Assembly: GCA_010645155.1 (NCBI GenBank) | Contig: JAAGOF010000323.1 | Span: 294,981 to 358,980 of the forward strand | Source of the DNA: Tigriopus japonicus | Taxonomy: Eukaryota; Arthropoda; Copepoda; Harpacticoida; Harpacticidae | Length of the DNA stretch: 64,000 bases | Direction of reading: 5' to 3' | Part shown: piece by piece, positions 51,501 to 64,000 of the stretch | How the letters are laid out: the number at the start of each line of letters is the position of its first letter | Position numbering within the stretch: the stretch's first letter is position 1 | Program-made: the position numbers and the translations under genes | The notes under the pieces: generated by a model | Seen by the model: the letters and a program-made list of their open reading frames with translations, nothing else | Database searches by the model: none | Told to the model about the DNA's origin: nothing

Positions 51501-54500
51501 CTGAAGTCCAATGTTTCTAAACCCTGTTCCATTTTTGGAGGTTTCGCAACCGAGTTTTTGTAGCCCGTCCAAAGTTGATCGTGAAAAACCATGTTTGCGT
51601 CCTCAATTCGATTGAAGCGTGTGAATATTCAAGCCCATTCTCATGGGTACCAAACAACCATCCCGAAATGTGGAGTCCTCAAATCAATGCGAGAAACTCA
51701 CTCACTCACTCGGTCTCGTTCCATCCATCGTGGTGCCATTGCTGAATAGACTCCGAGAGAAACGACGCCTCATTCGGTGTCGACAGGAGCTTTTCATGTT
51801 TTATGCGTGTCCCTTTCTCCATTTCTGGTTTTCTCATCCCGGGGGTGCTTTGTTTTCTCACAGGCAGAAATAATCTTTTGCGCAATTTTTTCTCAACCAA
51901 CCCTTTCAAATTTCCTGCCCAATCCGTTGGTGGGTTGGGAGGGTCTCAATCTCTGTATGTATGCGTCTGGTTTTCCTTGGTTGGGCTGTCGCTTCATTTC
52001 AACCACCCCAAGGGTGTTGGGTTGCCGGTTTTTTTCGAGCCTGAAAAAGCGCCCATTATCGTTGGGGGTAACAATAAGGACAATTGTTACACTTCCAGGG
52101 CTCATACAGGGTGACATGGAATCATTTGACAAGCATTTCCTGCCTCACATTGAAGATATTTGTCGCACTTTTCATGCGCTTCCTTACATCAAAAATGATG
52201 TCCTGGTTCTTGGTACCTTTTTGAGATATATGTTTGACCTCTGGCTTACTTTTGAGTCACATCCTTTTGGCTGGGATGTCCAGGAAATGAAGTGGAACAG
52301 AGATATTTTGCATATATTTTCCCAGGATACCATTCGAAATAAAGTTCTGGTGTTAAACATTGAAATGAATAGCCTGCCTGTGTGGATATCACATTTGAGG
52401 GGGGAATAGCCATGCAAGTAGTAGGCAAGCCATCATACCAGCCAGCCACTCACAAGCTCCTTTGAATAGGGGACAAAAGATTTCTCATATCAGACAAATC
52501 TCTGAAAATAGCATTACGACATAGTAAGAGTATAGACTCAGTTCTCCGTGCTTTTCTCGGCTTTGGAAGGCACTCAAGCCGACTTTCCTTGAACACATTA
52601 TCAATTGGGTTTGAACTAGTATTAACCGAGATGGTTGTGATGGCAACACTGAAGCCCAAGTTGGCTTGGGTGGTCCATGTGCGGTTAGTTCAAATCATGG
52701 TGTTTGATCTCGGCTCCAATGAAAGGGCTTCTCCTCCCCCCAGATCTCACTCAACTGAACTGAACTGTCTGCTTGGCTCTGTGGGTCATTCATTGTCACA
52801 TATGTTTACAATTTTTCACGACTCTTTCACGTTGGGTTGGCTGATCAAACGAAAGTGGGCAGAATTAATGGCATTCGGTGGTGCATTTGGAACGGACAAT
52901 TTCTTGGATTGCCACGTTATTTGTCCCAATTTGTTTTGGCTTCTTGTGTGGTAGCTCTGATGGATGAGAGCTCATGAGCGGCTAACCACTTCCTAAGCGC
53001 TCAAATCTCATGACGAGCCTTGCCAACATGAATAGATTTAATAGATTTAACAAGACACCCATATTGTTTGTAGATGCCTTTTGGACCCACATTCTAAAGA
53101 CATTGTTTCTGATTGTAGATAGCCAATCGTAATAGAACTGTGGAATTGAAAAGGGTCTGGATAGTGATCTACAAGTGACGAAGATCTGTGAAATTTGTTA
53201 TTCCACACGAAGACCCATGCCAACAAGTTCCTTCTGTTGTGTATATAACGAGTCCATGAAAAGTCAAGGAGCTCTTCCACTCACGACACGAAAGGGTGTC
53301 GCAGTTTGCAACGCATACCAAATTAACCATCTTCATTATGAAATCTTTGAGGGGCAATTAAGCAAATCTCGTCAAGTTTGTTTTATTGGGGACACGCTCC
53401 TAGGCGACACCAAAACGAGAGAGGAGACTCGTTTTTTTCATTTGACGCGATGGAACCGAGCGCATGCTCAGAATTAAGCATTGTTTTTTTTGCTCACCTG
53501 GGATCAACAAATGACATTTATAAAGCCATCAGACTAGCAGCCGTGAATAAGCTTTTGTCTTTGGGGTGGTGCTCATTATGAAAAGGCAGACCACACTCCT
53601 CACATTGCGTCGTTGTCATGGGAAAGTGGTTCCATTCAGACGTGCTTCGGATTTTGACCTTTAATTAGAGCCCTCTCAGTTTTGTCAGCTCGAATTATTG
53701 AGCAAATTAAAATCCTGTTTATTGAGTACGACCGACCTTTTATTTGAATGGTACTGGAGCGCACCCAATACAATGACTTGAATGTGGAAGCTTCTCGCAT
53801 AGAAAGATAAATGATCATAAATGAATGAGTTGGTCTCCCCCAAAACCTATTGAAGCCCGAAATGTTCCAACGCTTTAGCACTGCAAGCTTTTTTCCCCAT
53901 TCAAACACGGATTTATTGAGGAATACTGATCTGAGCGAGGTTACATATTCCGCTCTTGTTATGCAATGATATCAAAGGTGGGCAATCGCCAACTTTAAAA
54001 CATTGAGCATACAGGAAAAGAGAATCTGTCTGTCGGGAGCAATTCGAATCCTCGTTCATCAAAAGAAGAATTGGCAAAAGGCGAAGAATTTGTCGCCCGT
54101 TGAAACGTTGGACGGAGCTGTCGGATCCATGGTTTTCCCCTTGGTTCAACCTGTCTACGAGAATATTAATGTGGGAGAATGGTTTCATTGAATCCATGGG
54201 GCAGATGCTCGCTCGTTCATCGTCCGTTCGGTTCGACGTCCAAAGCGCTCTCTTCCTTGACTGCTTTGCATATGGAAGCAAAATATTTGCTCTTTGGAGA
54301 GCCCTCGTTTAAGTCTCAAACGAATGTGTATGGAGAAAGTAACATTTACTCACTATTCCAATATCCCAGTCCAATTGTGGTGGTGGTGGCGGCGGTCAGT
54401 GGCAGTATACTACATCCATAGTTGGTAGCCGTTGCCTCAATGGTTAATAGAGCAGAATCGAGGAGCTGAGATGAGGAGGCAGGATTAGGCGGGTTACTGA

Positions 54501-57500
54501 AGCAAAACAAGCATGTTATTCTTCTTCGGCTTAACGAGTCGAAAAGAGAGCTCTTTCTTTTTCCACTTCTACTTCCTCAAGTTCCGTCTTCTTCGTCGAC
54601 TTCTGTCCCCCAATCTCCAGCCTTAATTCCTCGTGGGGGAGGAAAGCGGATGAAAAGGGGGGAATATTCCACCTTCCTACTCATTTCCCCCTTAGGGGAA
54701 AGGCAATTGGAAGAAAAGAAAGAACGAAAGAGCCAAGTCAAGAGTTGCTGCTCAAATGAAAGGGGCGGAGACTCGTTTTCCCCAAGAGAAAGAGGCACAA
54801 GATGGCGATGAGGAGACACTCGGAGCAAAAAATCAACTCCCTTGGCTTGTTTTCGCTTTATCGGGAGGCTCGAACGATCTTCTTTTCTTAGTTTTAGCAA
54901 CCTGGGTGCAAAACCTTTCTTCTCAGTATTGGTGTAAATTGAGTAATTCCGGAGAAAACAAAGAGGACTCCTAAAACTTGTTCACGAAGAGGAATCTCTG
55001 AATGTGAGATCTTAAGGCTTTAAAAAGTGACACAATCAATCAAAAACCTATATTCCAAGCGCACGGTTTTACGAAAATCCTTTGTCGGAAAATGCGCCTA
55101 CCCTTGAAGCGACCATTTTGTGTGCAGTATTTTCCGAGCCTAGAGCCAAAATACTATGTGAGTCTGAAAACTGTGTCTAAGCACCTCATGAGCACTGCCG
55201 ATTTTGGGTTTGCGTCTCTGATAGCAATTTTGGCTAATTTGGGCGTCACCTGCAACCCGATTCAGAATACGTGTGCATATAAAGATATACAAATGTCTTC
55301 TCTACCAGCCCAATTATTGGAATTGGGGTTAACGCTTAACCGGTTTGTACCGAGTTTTTTTTCGGGCAGTGTTTTGAACAAGATCCGTGAACATTGCAGC
55401 TGATTTGAGATCTCAAGGGAGACATTCAATATGTGAGAGAATTTTTCTGTGGTGCTCTCGAGATGGTTTGATAAGAGATACTAGAGAAAACTAGGGGACA
55501 AGGAGAACCCATGAGTTGCCAGCAAAGCTCAAGAGTTCTTGATCTTTTTGGAAGTGGCAAATTGCACAATAGAACCAGACAAGACAACTCAAATATAATG
55601 GAAGCACCCACCCACCAAAGTCCTTTGGTAGTGTAGTACAACGTAGTTTTAGGTAGGGTTAAAGAAAGATGAGATGGCAGCAAAGGATCCAACGAACGAG
55701 GGACGAACATACACACACTCAACAAAGGGTAAGAAAATGTGTGTCTTGGGGACTGGAAAATTGGAATTTGTCAAAGAAATTCAATTCCTTGCGAGGGTCA
55801 ATTTCTGTGATTTCTCAACCAATTTATAAGCAGGAGGTGGAACATGATCCTCATCAAAAACGAGTCTCACTTCCCGTCTTCTCCTTCAAAGGGCGGACAG
55901 AAATCAAAGACGCCCAATCTCATCAACTTGCCATCTTCCAAGTCAAAAAAGCAACGAGAAAACAGACCAAAATTGGTTATCGATGTCAATGGCCATCTTC
56001 AGCCTTTATCGCACTTTCTGCGATGTGGGCAAGAAACCGAAAAAAGGCAACCTAAAAACCGATCGGTTAGGAAGCCTTTCATATCTGCGGGCAAAAGCTA
56101 CACAACGGGTACCATTCTCAAAACACTGACAAAAAAACGGACTTTTGGACCAAATCACATCATATTTTGACTCCATGGACCCATTGAATACTCCATTAGA
56201 AAGTTTTTTTGGAACTCATTTGATCTGGTTCGTGTCATTAAGAGCTTATAACGGAATGGGGATCGTTTGTACCAGTGGAAAGTGGATCCCTGGTCCAAAG
56301 AGGGAATACAAGTCCCCCAAACAAGATTACAACACCTGTTACAAACGGATAAAAACGACAATGTGACAGGATCTTTAATGAAACAATGGAACGGCAAAAT
56401 GCTGGTTACTAGAACCGCAAAATCATCACAGTCAAAGATCGAACCATACTTAAAAATAGGCGTAAAAAATGTGCCTCGCTTCGTTATTATTTTCAAGAGG
56501 TTTCCCACTCGATCGCAAAACCACGAGGATCTCGTGTTTGTGTCTGTGTATCAATAATAAGAGTAATAACCTCGCTCTTCTGGGCTTCTAGAGAGATTAG
56601 CATGGGATTTATGGAACCCGTTGGTGTTTATGGTCCAGAGCAGTGATTCGGAAGAGCCAACGAAGACCCAAGTGTGTCCTCACAATTTGGGGCCGAAGCG
56701 GTCCGGAAGGAATAAAATCCTTTGGCTCGGAAAAGATGACAAGTCTTCCAAGTCATTGACTTCTCCTCCGTTCCCGGGTCCTTTAGTAGTCTGACATTTA
56801 ACAAGTGATTTCGGACTTATCCTCCCTTGAAATGTATTTTCTTACGAGACATACATGGTGGTAAGGTCTCTTTGAAGCTCTGCTATTTCAAACTTAGGAG
56901 AGTTTGGATAAAACTGTGTCAGCTTTAATTACTGCCCATCTGAGGTGGATTATGGTCCCAAGATCCTTTTGAATATGGTGCGCAAACTAGATCCTTGGGG
57001 TGACTTGAGTCCAACTCTGGCTGTCTATCATCATTTGACATGGTCATGGTTGGGACTCATTTGGTTTTAGCCGCTTTCGGCTTCGGAGACTGGGGAATGT
57101 CCTCATTTGGTTTTTTTTGGGTGGGGAGGACGAGCTTCCATCGTGTTTGTATGGCGAGTAGCGAACCATTTTTTAGGGGGTGCCTTCTCGCTCGCCACTC
57201 GATCTTAAGAGCCTTGAGGACGTCAAGCGGTCCGTGGAACCGTGTGTCCATTAGTGAAACGAACCAAATGCCCCATTCAATGAGAAGTTTCTAGTGGGGA
57301 AATGCGCAGAAAAAGAGTCGCCTAGAACGAGGGAAAAGCATCAATCTCTTGAACGGCATTCGAGACCGAAGGGCTGTTTTAAGAGACCCTGTGGCTTCTT
57401 GGCCAGACCCCAAGACCCACTTGGGGCTAGGTGGCTTTTGTTGTAATTCCTCAAACCACATTGTGTGAAGAACCACCGCCTGTAGTACAACTACCATCAC

Positions 57501-57543
57501 CACCACCACCACTACTCCTACTGCTTATTCTTCTCCATTCCCG

Positions 57544-57566
57544 CACTCACTCACTCACTCACTCAT
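57544..57566. repeat. CACT tetranucleotide microsatellite
   Basis: Five perfect CACT/ACTC units form a simple repeat. Confidence 0.85.
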
Positions 57567-58014
57567 AGAGCCGTCCATCCGTCCTTAGTACTTCGTCTTC
57601 TTCTTCCAAGATTTGTTCGTTTCTCGTTCGTTTTCCCTGGAAAACACAGTGACAGTTCGCTTGATGGAGCACCTCTCGCCATGAGAGAGAAAAGCCCCCA
57701 TCAGCTGACTGACATCATCCACCCGAGTCCAACACCGGCACGCCCGCCATCATCCCCTAGCGAGTTGATGATACAGCCAGCAGGCAATGTTGGAAGCACC
57801 AGCCAAGAGGACCAGCTCTTCAGCAGCCAGAGACCTCGTGGGCAAATGTTCCGATAGCTAGGAGCCCACCTTCCTTCCCTCCATCCATCGAGCTAAAGGG
57901 GAAAAGACGGGAGACAGAAAGAGAGAGAGAGAGGGACTCGAGTCCCCACCAAAGATTCAACGGCGTCTTCCTGTGATGGTGCTCGTTCTAATACTAGAGC
58001 TACGTCCGTCCGAT

Positions 58015-58038
58015 CACGACGACGACGATGACGACGAC
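58015..58038. repeat. ACG trinucleotide repeat
   Basis: ACG repeats with one T interruption (CACGACGACGACGATGACG) make up about eight units. No reading frame around it looks like a gene. Confidence 0.75.
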
Positions 58039-61000
58039 TTGGAGGATAACCCTGGGAAGGCCAAAAGAGGGATTTTCCAGACGCCAGAAAAGACCCAAAC
58101 TGAAATCCCAGATTGACCAACTTTGCTCACTCCCTATTTTCACCTTAAAGAAATAAAATAAGGAACACGTGAAAATAAATGTTTCTGATCGGACCTGTCC
58201 GATCTAGCTGGGGAAACACGGGGCCAAACTGTCGCAAATTTTCCTAGGGGAAGGGCAAGGTCGCCCTTGGAATTTCTAAAGAGTTCCTTTCATTGTGGCA
58301 GCGTTAAGTAGCTGCATTTCATGAATACAGATTCCATTACTACACCAACCAACTTATACCACCAGCACCACTACTACTAGTTCAGAGTAGTACCACGGAC
58401 GTACCGTATTCCCCGTCTCTGGACTTTCCAGACCATCGAAGGAACACCACCAGAACCAACGGGTCTTCCCTCGCGATGATCCCGACATCCCAACCATCCT
58501 GGACGATGATGAGCATGTGCCACAGTAGAATGCATGGACCGGGATTCTGGCAAATTTCCTCCAGCTCCTGATGAATAATCTTGATGGTCTGATTAGTGAG
58601 CCCGAGTGCGGTAGTTAAATATGGAATATTGAGAGTGATGTGCCGCCATGCATGCTTATGAGTCGGCAACAGGTTCAGAACCAATGGGGGCGCGGTTTTT
58701 TTCAATACTTACCACGTGCTCCATTTCAAGCATTTTTTTATTGAGCGTCTGATCAATGACTGTGGATTGTGGATATACATCCACACCATTGAATCGATGA
58801 TAGAGAAATCTGATCGGTTTCTCTCCTGACTGTTAATGCTCGGAAGGACTGGGAATTCCAAGGAAAAAAGCGGATAATCCAATGTACATTTTTGTCCAAA
58901 AACCGAGCCATATTCCCAAGACCATCAGACACTTTGGATCCACTCTAAAAACGATGAGTGTAGACAAATTGAATAATTTGGAGCATAACAAGAAAATTGT
59001 CACAATCAAAAGTGTTTCAAGTGAACAAGGTTATATTTTATAGGACATTTCGAGTCAAGTCAGGCCTGGATGAAGGAATTTTGTCAGTGGAATTTCTACA
59101 AGACAAACAACCAGCCATGAAGTGAGAGGTCCTGCTTTTTGGGACATCAAGAAAGCGTTAGGAAAAGCCGAGATTCATCATCGCTCGCGTTTTAGCACAT
59201 GATAAATCAAAACTGTATTAAAATATTCAGCACAAGCGGGGGAATTTTCTTCGGCCCCACATTTGACCGGTCAATTTGTCTTCGTAAATAAGCACGACAG
59301 CATTTCAGTTCTCACCAATCACCGTTACATCGGCAGTTTGCCCGTTTCCAAAAAGATATTTTATGCCAAATATTGCCAAAGTAGACTTTGTGCTTAGTGG
59401 GATCCAACCTTGCATAAACAAAAAATGTAATAAATGTCTGATAAGATTTTAAAATCTGCATTCACTTCGCGTTACATTTTCATTTGCGGTGACAGGTATG
59501 CAGCGATTTTTCTTCTTTAAGTTGGAACGCCAGCCAACAAACAAAAAATACAGCCTACTGGATCTTGTGAATACACAAGACAAATTCCTTCAAAGCCAAG
59601 AATTCTTTTCATAAAAAAATAAATAGTTGTGTTTATGGAAGCTTTTAAAAACCCTCTTGGAGGACTAACTTTGAGTGACTAGCATAAAGTTTTTCGCCAC
59701 GTGCCAAGGAAAAAAAGCCACGAAAAATTTGCTAAAACAACCCAAAAAATCACAAGCATCTTAAAAAACGTTTATAATAATCAAATTGCCGTCAGTTGCA
59801 TTGACTTGATGAAATGCGTAATTTGACGAATACTTTGCATCTTGGATAAGTTAACAGCACTTGCTTTGTGCCGGGTGATGCATCTAGTCCGGTGTTACAT
59901 ATTAGACTCATTACCACAACATCCTATTTTTACCCAATAAGCGTCACCGTTAAGGCCGTTGATGCCTAATCCTTGGTTAACAAATCACCAACGAGCTTCC
60001 TGACCTCTATTTGAAGCAAGGGCAAGGGAAGACGAAAAAGTTTAGGCGTCAACATGAATTATGCATGCCAGCAGAATTCCTGATGAGGCTGCTTGTTCCT
60101 CTCTCTTAGTACTAAAATCGAAGGGATAATTTAGTTGTTCATGTCCACTCTTTTTCGACAGTACTCTTTTTACCACGTTCGTCTAAACTAGCTTTTAGGA
60201 CATTTGCAGAAGTTTTAGATTTGTCAAGCGGCATCTGCATAATTTTATTGTTTCTGTTTTGTCCGTTGTTGGCGAAGAAATGGGTGCAGGGATGTGACCA
60301 AGCGTTTCTTTGCCCAACTGTTGTCCCTGGTCGACGAACCACATCAAACCATAACATCACAGAACGTTTACATTCTTATAACCCATTATGTCTAGCCTGG
60401 AGGCAGAAAAATGGGGAGCTGGCCAAGATCAGAAACCTCAGCAAAATGAATGTAGATTAGCGATGCCTTCAAATACCGTTTAAATATTCAATAACGAAGA
60501 TTTTCAGAGGAAATTTTTAGGACTTTTTTAGAGTATAGTATAACTGAGCTATTGACTGGTAAAATTGAATGTGATCCCAATGCCTGAGAAAAAAACCGCC
60601 GTGGCAACCCTGATTGGTAAAAAGCCCAACTTTGGGTCTATGGGTTGAGGGATCCTCAACAAAAGAGGGTTGGTTGGTTGTTTTGTGGATGGAAAAAAGA
60701 GCGAAAGAGATCGGAGTGGATGGTTTGGATTTGAACGCTTAATGACTTCTCATTAGGGCATCAATTTTGGCATGAGGTCCTTTCAAACAACTTGGTGTTT
60801 AGTCTCAGAAAAAATGAAGGTGGGCAAAACGCGCTCATGGGATGAGCATTAATTATCGTTTCGGTGATTTGAGAGACTCGACAAAGAGCTTATCGTATCG
60901 AATTTGTTGGAAGAATGAGAAGAAATCAAAAACGATTTCAACTCTTTTTTTTGCTTGGAAAGAATTCCAAACAAATTCCTTGCACGTTGCTCAAAACGTG

Positions 61001-62663
61001 GTCAAGAAACTGACATTTTTTTCTGAGAAAAAAACAATGGACAAGCATACGAAAGAATACATTATTCTCTCGATAAACGTCATTGAACCAGATTCATCAC
61101 AACGTGATTAAATTTTAGGTTCACCAGGTTAACCTAGATCTGATGTACCTCGCATTTTTGAGTTTGTAATTAGGGAATAAGTGTGGTTTAAATATAAATT
61201 TTGAAGGAAGCTCCTCAAATTGCTAACAGAACACCTGCGAGCTTCTTAGTTTAAATGCCTTGGTAAATGGGCTCGGGTCCTCATTCTTGTTAGTCGATCT
61301 CAAATGTCAGTTCGCCAAGTTGCCTTGACTCCTGAGGCTTGGAATGACCTCAAAACGAAGCACATGTGATCTATTGAAGACCCTGACTTTTCGGGCACGG
61401 TGTGTTTCTCCACCCGCGCAAAATCCTGCTGAAATGGCCATTAATCTTCATTCATCAACATTCAAAATCTGATTTTGATTTTTTTCCTCCGGGCACTTCC
61501 CTGCCTCGTCAAAGATGTCGGGTTTGGAAATCTAACAAGAAGAGTGGCTTCAAATTGATGGCTTTGGAAAGTGCCACATGGGCGCATATTTACATGTGAT
61601 CCAGAACAAATGAACCCTGGTGAATGTTTGGGCACCCGAGTTGATTAAGACGTGCATGCAATGTTTCATGGATGTTTTTTATAATAGTTGGTTAAGTTGT
61701 TCAAGCCATAAGGGTAGAAGAATCTTTCTGGCTCGAAAGTTTTTACATAAATTAGGGAAAGTTGAGGCTAAGTTCATTTCAAAGCTGCACAACGCAACGG
61801 AAGGCAACTAATTCGAGGTTGAGCGATGTACAGGTTTTTGACTTTTTGTGAAGAGGTTGAGTGAGCAGCAAATAATCTAATTTTCGGAAGATCCGTGGAA
61901 GTGGAACCTAAATGTAAAGAATCTTATCAATCTTGAGTATATCTGCCTCGATACGCTTCCGTTGGTCTGACTTGATTTTAAGAGAGTTTTTCCTTTTATA
62001 TTTATCATTAAGTAAATGTATAACACAACATTTATTGGAATGACTTAAAGACAGTAATGATTGTTCCTTCCGGTAAATCTGACTTGGGGCAACTCCAAAC
62101 ATATGTTAGCACAGGAGACCGTGTAACTTAACAGGGATCTAAACTTGATTTGATTATTAATTAATCCGAAAAGAAGTCGGATTTGTACTGAACATTAAAT
62201 TTGTAGGCGCTTTTACAACTAAATGTTACTTACAAACATGAATATCATGTTTGGATAAAAACAACTATGTGTCAAATTTTTACTCAATGAGCGTTGGTTT
62301 CAAATGATTGTACTTTTCCACTCATCATTTTTTGGGGGGTTAAGATTGCGTCCCATATTTTTCCTGTTTTCATTGAGGATTTGTGATGTCTTTGATTTGA
62401 TTAAAACATTTCAAGCAAGTAATGAACTTGTGAGGAGTTGATGAATAATTTTTTTATCATATGCTTTGGCAAAAGGCGTAACTCGACTATTTCCAATGTT
62501 CGAACTATCCACAGATCAAGAAATTGATGTGTGCTGTAGGGTTAAATTAACATTTGAGACAAAACACATTAATTGATCTGATGAATTGGGAAAAGTCAAA
62601 TCACTTTGATCCCAATGTTCCCAGTTTTGTAGAGTTACGCTCTTGTTGAGCTCAAATGATGAC

Positions 62664-63356
62664 TTATAATAATTGAACATAGTCAGAAGAAGATTTTGAG
62701 ACTTTTTTTGACTTGGCCGGATAAATGACAAAAAGAAGCAATTGAATCAAAGCAATCACGCATCCCATGGCATTGGGAATTTTAATAAAAGAATCCTGGA
62801 TTATAGTACCCAGAATCCACCATTGGGAATTGACGACAAATGTCATGAAAATCAAAGGGAAAGGGAGGGATTCGGTGCTTTGATTCCGGATCACAGCTCC
62901 AATAGAGGCCAATGGAGAGGCACAAAAAATCACAGTTATGACGGATCCGATAAAACCCAAGGTTCTTCTCTCGTCCTCGATACCTCTCCTGTCCCGTATT
63001 ATGGACATGCAATAAAACAAAGTGATGAGGAACACGGAACCAAAAACGATCTGCCGCAACACGTTGATCCTTTTGAGTGTATACTTGTAGAAACAAAAGA
63101 CGTAACTCCCCAATATCACGGCTCCAAACATGTTGGACATCTGAACGGTGGCCTCTTTCACAATCACCCCGTATCGATACCATAGCACACAATTGAAGGC
63201 CCCCACCACAAATGGCAGACTGGAAGCATCACCCGTGTTGCCTTTCCGTATGAATTTCAAGCAAACCGGTGTTCCACTTAATAGCTGGAGTAATGAAGAC
63301 ACGGTCACCGTGTAAGTAAAGATTTGATGCCAAAAGTTCTGCTCCACTTCACTCAT
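62664..63356 (-). CDS. SLC50A1: SWEET sugar transporter (SLC50 family)
   Basis: This single-exon gene encodes a 230-residue, seven-helix uniporter of the SWEET/MtN3 family, the normal length for animal members (about 220-230). The first MtN3 repeat covers about residues 10-92, with the family pattern GDASSLPFVVGAFNCVLWYRYG at 42-63, quoted here as the block PFVVGAFN plus LWYRYG. A linking helix follows (about 98-118). The second repeat covers about 132-213, with TESLPFPLIFMTFVVNSQWW and PNAMGC, where the Pro-Asn pair (194-195) is the conserved sugar-pathway element. The tail is short, basic and Ser-rich (KSKKVSKSSS). Family members passively move glucose or other sugars across the plasma or Golgi membrane; the substrate here is not predictable. 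The start is the first Met of the frame. Another minus-strand gene ends about 90 nt upstream. Confidence 0.92.
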   Translation of the reverse strand: MSEVEQNFWHQIFTYTVTVSSLLQLLSGTPVCLKFIRKGNTGDASSLPFVVGAFNCVLWYRYGVIVKEATVQMSNMFGAVILGSYVFCFYKYTLKRINVLRQIVFGSVFLITLFYCMSIIRDRRGIEDERRTLGFIGSVITVIFCASPLASIGAVIRNQSTESLPFPLIFMTFVVNSQWWILGTIIQDSFIKIPNAMGCVIALIQLLLFVIYPAKSKKVSKSSSDYVQLL

Positions 63357-63447
63357 TCCTCTACGTAGTTACGCCAGTCACCCACAAATCTGAAGAAATG
63401 TGCAAATGGGCAGATATTACCCTGTCGTGGTGTTGAATGTTTTTATC

Positions 63448-63453
63448 TTTATT
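63448..63453 (-). terminator. Polyadenylation signal AATAAA
   Basis: CAATAAAG on the minus strand lies about 140 nt past the end of the open frames of the partial gene that enters from the right edge. It marks the probable 3' end of that gene, about 90 nt before the SWEET start codon. Confidence 0.6.
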
Positions 63454-63590
63454 GACTTATGAAATATTGCTCAGCACTTTGGATAAGGAGGTTAAGATTT
63501 TTCCAGAAAACGTCTGCGGGCAAATGTCAAACTATGATTGGTTCTTGGCTTGCCTGGACATGAAACAGCGTACAAACAGCAGAAATATCC

Positions 63591-64000
63591 TCAACCAAGC
63601 AAGTGATCACGCAACCTCTTGCCAGGCTTGAAATACTGATGGGTGGAACAATATATTCCCATCGTTAGGATAGTGTTCCAGACAAGCATGGTGGCCAGGG
63701 CTCTCGCACAGGTTCCATAAGGTTGTTTTATACTGCTCATAGGCGTTTCCCATTCCATTGTAGCGCCAGGATTGAGCATGCCGAAGGTAATGAGGTCCAT
63801 ATCTAGATCTGATATATCTGCCGGGATTGGCGTGACATCGGAACCATAGACCGGCTACAAATATTCGGGTGGCTACTGAAGTCACTGGAGCTACGGAATC
63901 CAATGATATGGATCCACGAACTCCGCTCATTTCTACCTCGATTCCCCTGTAGCTAAGTTTGAAGTAGCCGGCACCTTTGTCGCCGTAGTTGTCGTCTTGG
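63591..64000 (-). CDS. 3' end of an unidentified gene, partial
   Basis: Coding-like sequence enters from the right edge of the window. One frame reads in from position 64000 (DDNYGDKGAGYFKLSYRGIE) and continues to a stop at about 63607. A second, overlapping frame opens near 63850 and stops at 63591. It contains a plausible membrane span (ALATMLVWNTILTMGIYC) and a basic tail (KPGKRLRDHLLG). A GT-AG intron from about GAG|GTAGAA to TTTGTAG|CCGG (about 80 nt) would join the first frame to the second and give a natural C-terminus. This is my preferred model, but it is unproved. The first frame alone has a LWNLC...C pattern faintly like claudin loops. I do not recognise the family. AATAAA lies at 63448. 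Confidence 0.4.

Larger units (their letters stand above)
47971..62663. other. Gene-poor region before the SWEET gene
   Basis: Nearly 15 kb with no convincing intact gene. It includes a 14-bp-arm hairpin (48532-48568), a CACT repeat (57544-57566) and a CGA-type repeat (58015-58038). Octamer-like ATTTGCAT words occur at 49601-49608 and 50802-50809. ORFs of 100-210 codons (for example 51777-52409 plus) lack domains and overlap others. Confidence 0.4.

Noticed and set aside
51777..52409. 210-codon plus-strand open frame, with an exon-like piece at about 52112-52209
   Set aside because: No recognised domain. The frame is rich in Phe, Leu and Cys, starts in T-rich sequence, and overlaps minus-strand ORFs. 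An isolated AG...GT bracket alone is weak evidence.
57057..57251. 64-codon minus-strand frame ending in a Lys/Pro/Ala-rich tail, resembling a basic protein C-terminus
   Set aside because: Too short, no domain before the basic tail, and no splice partners were seen.
62742..63185. 147-codon plus-strand open frame
   Set aside because: It is antisense to the SWEET gene and has no independent features.

Overview
This is eukaryotic, metazoan nuclear DNA, most likely from an arthropod and probably a crustacean such as a copepod. The case rests on spliced genes with short GT-AG introns (about 59-77 nt for most), a vvl/POU3F-type POU-homeobox gene, two tandem cathepsin L genes, a SWEET (SLC50) gene and a FAM151/menorin-like gene. 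The exact taxon is an inference, because nothing here is diagnostic at species level.

Layout. (1) 0.2-5.4 kb, minus strand: two tandem cathepsin L proteinase genes with identical exon lengths, with a 0.54-kb terminal-inverted-repeat element between them. (2) 5.4-10.3 kb: non-coding, holding a hAT-type miniature element. (3) 10.3-11.7 kb, minus: an intronless gene for the mitochondrial J-protein-like TCAIM. (4) 12.7-12.95 kb, minus: a tRNA-derived SINE. (5) 14.55-15.95 kb, minus: the CCR4-NOT deadenylase CNOT7/POP2 with unusual low-complexity N- and C-terminal extensions. (6) 16.2-19.8 kb: a nest of hAT-like non-autonomous elements that all start near TAGTGATG. Three have perfect 8-bp target-site duplications and sit beside a fourth, older host element; two are insertions inside older elements. 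(7) 20-29.4 kb: gene-poor, with a 1.7-kb element that has 19-bp terminal repeats and AGTATACT subterminal repeats. (8) 29.4-31.5 kb, plus: a FAM151/menorin-like gene, closely followed by a small single-pass membrane protein gene. (9) 35-37.2 kb, plus: a class III POU transcription factor with short uORFs just before its start and an intron at the edge of the POU-specific domain. (10) 37.3-62.6 kb: about 25 kb with no convincing intact gene, a candidate regulatory desert beside the developmental regulator. It holds simple repeats, hairpins and one frameshifted exon-like fragment. (11) 62.7-64 kb, minus: a SWEET sugar transporter and the 3' end of an unidentified gene that runs off the window.

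The genes do not form one pathway. Housekeeping functions (mRNA deadenylation, mitochondrial 2-oxoacid metabolism), digestive or lysosomal proteolysis, sugar transport and one developmental transcription factor are interspersed. The most distinctive content is the layered transposon cluster at 16-20 kb, the AGTATACT element at 27.4-29.1 kb, and the details of the cathepsin and POU genes.
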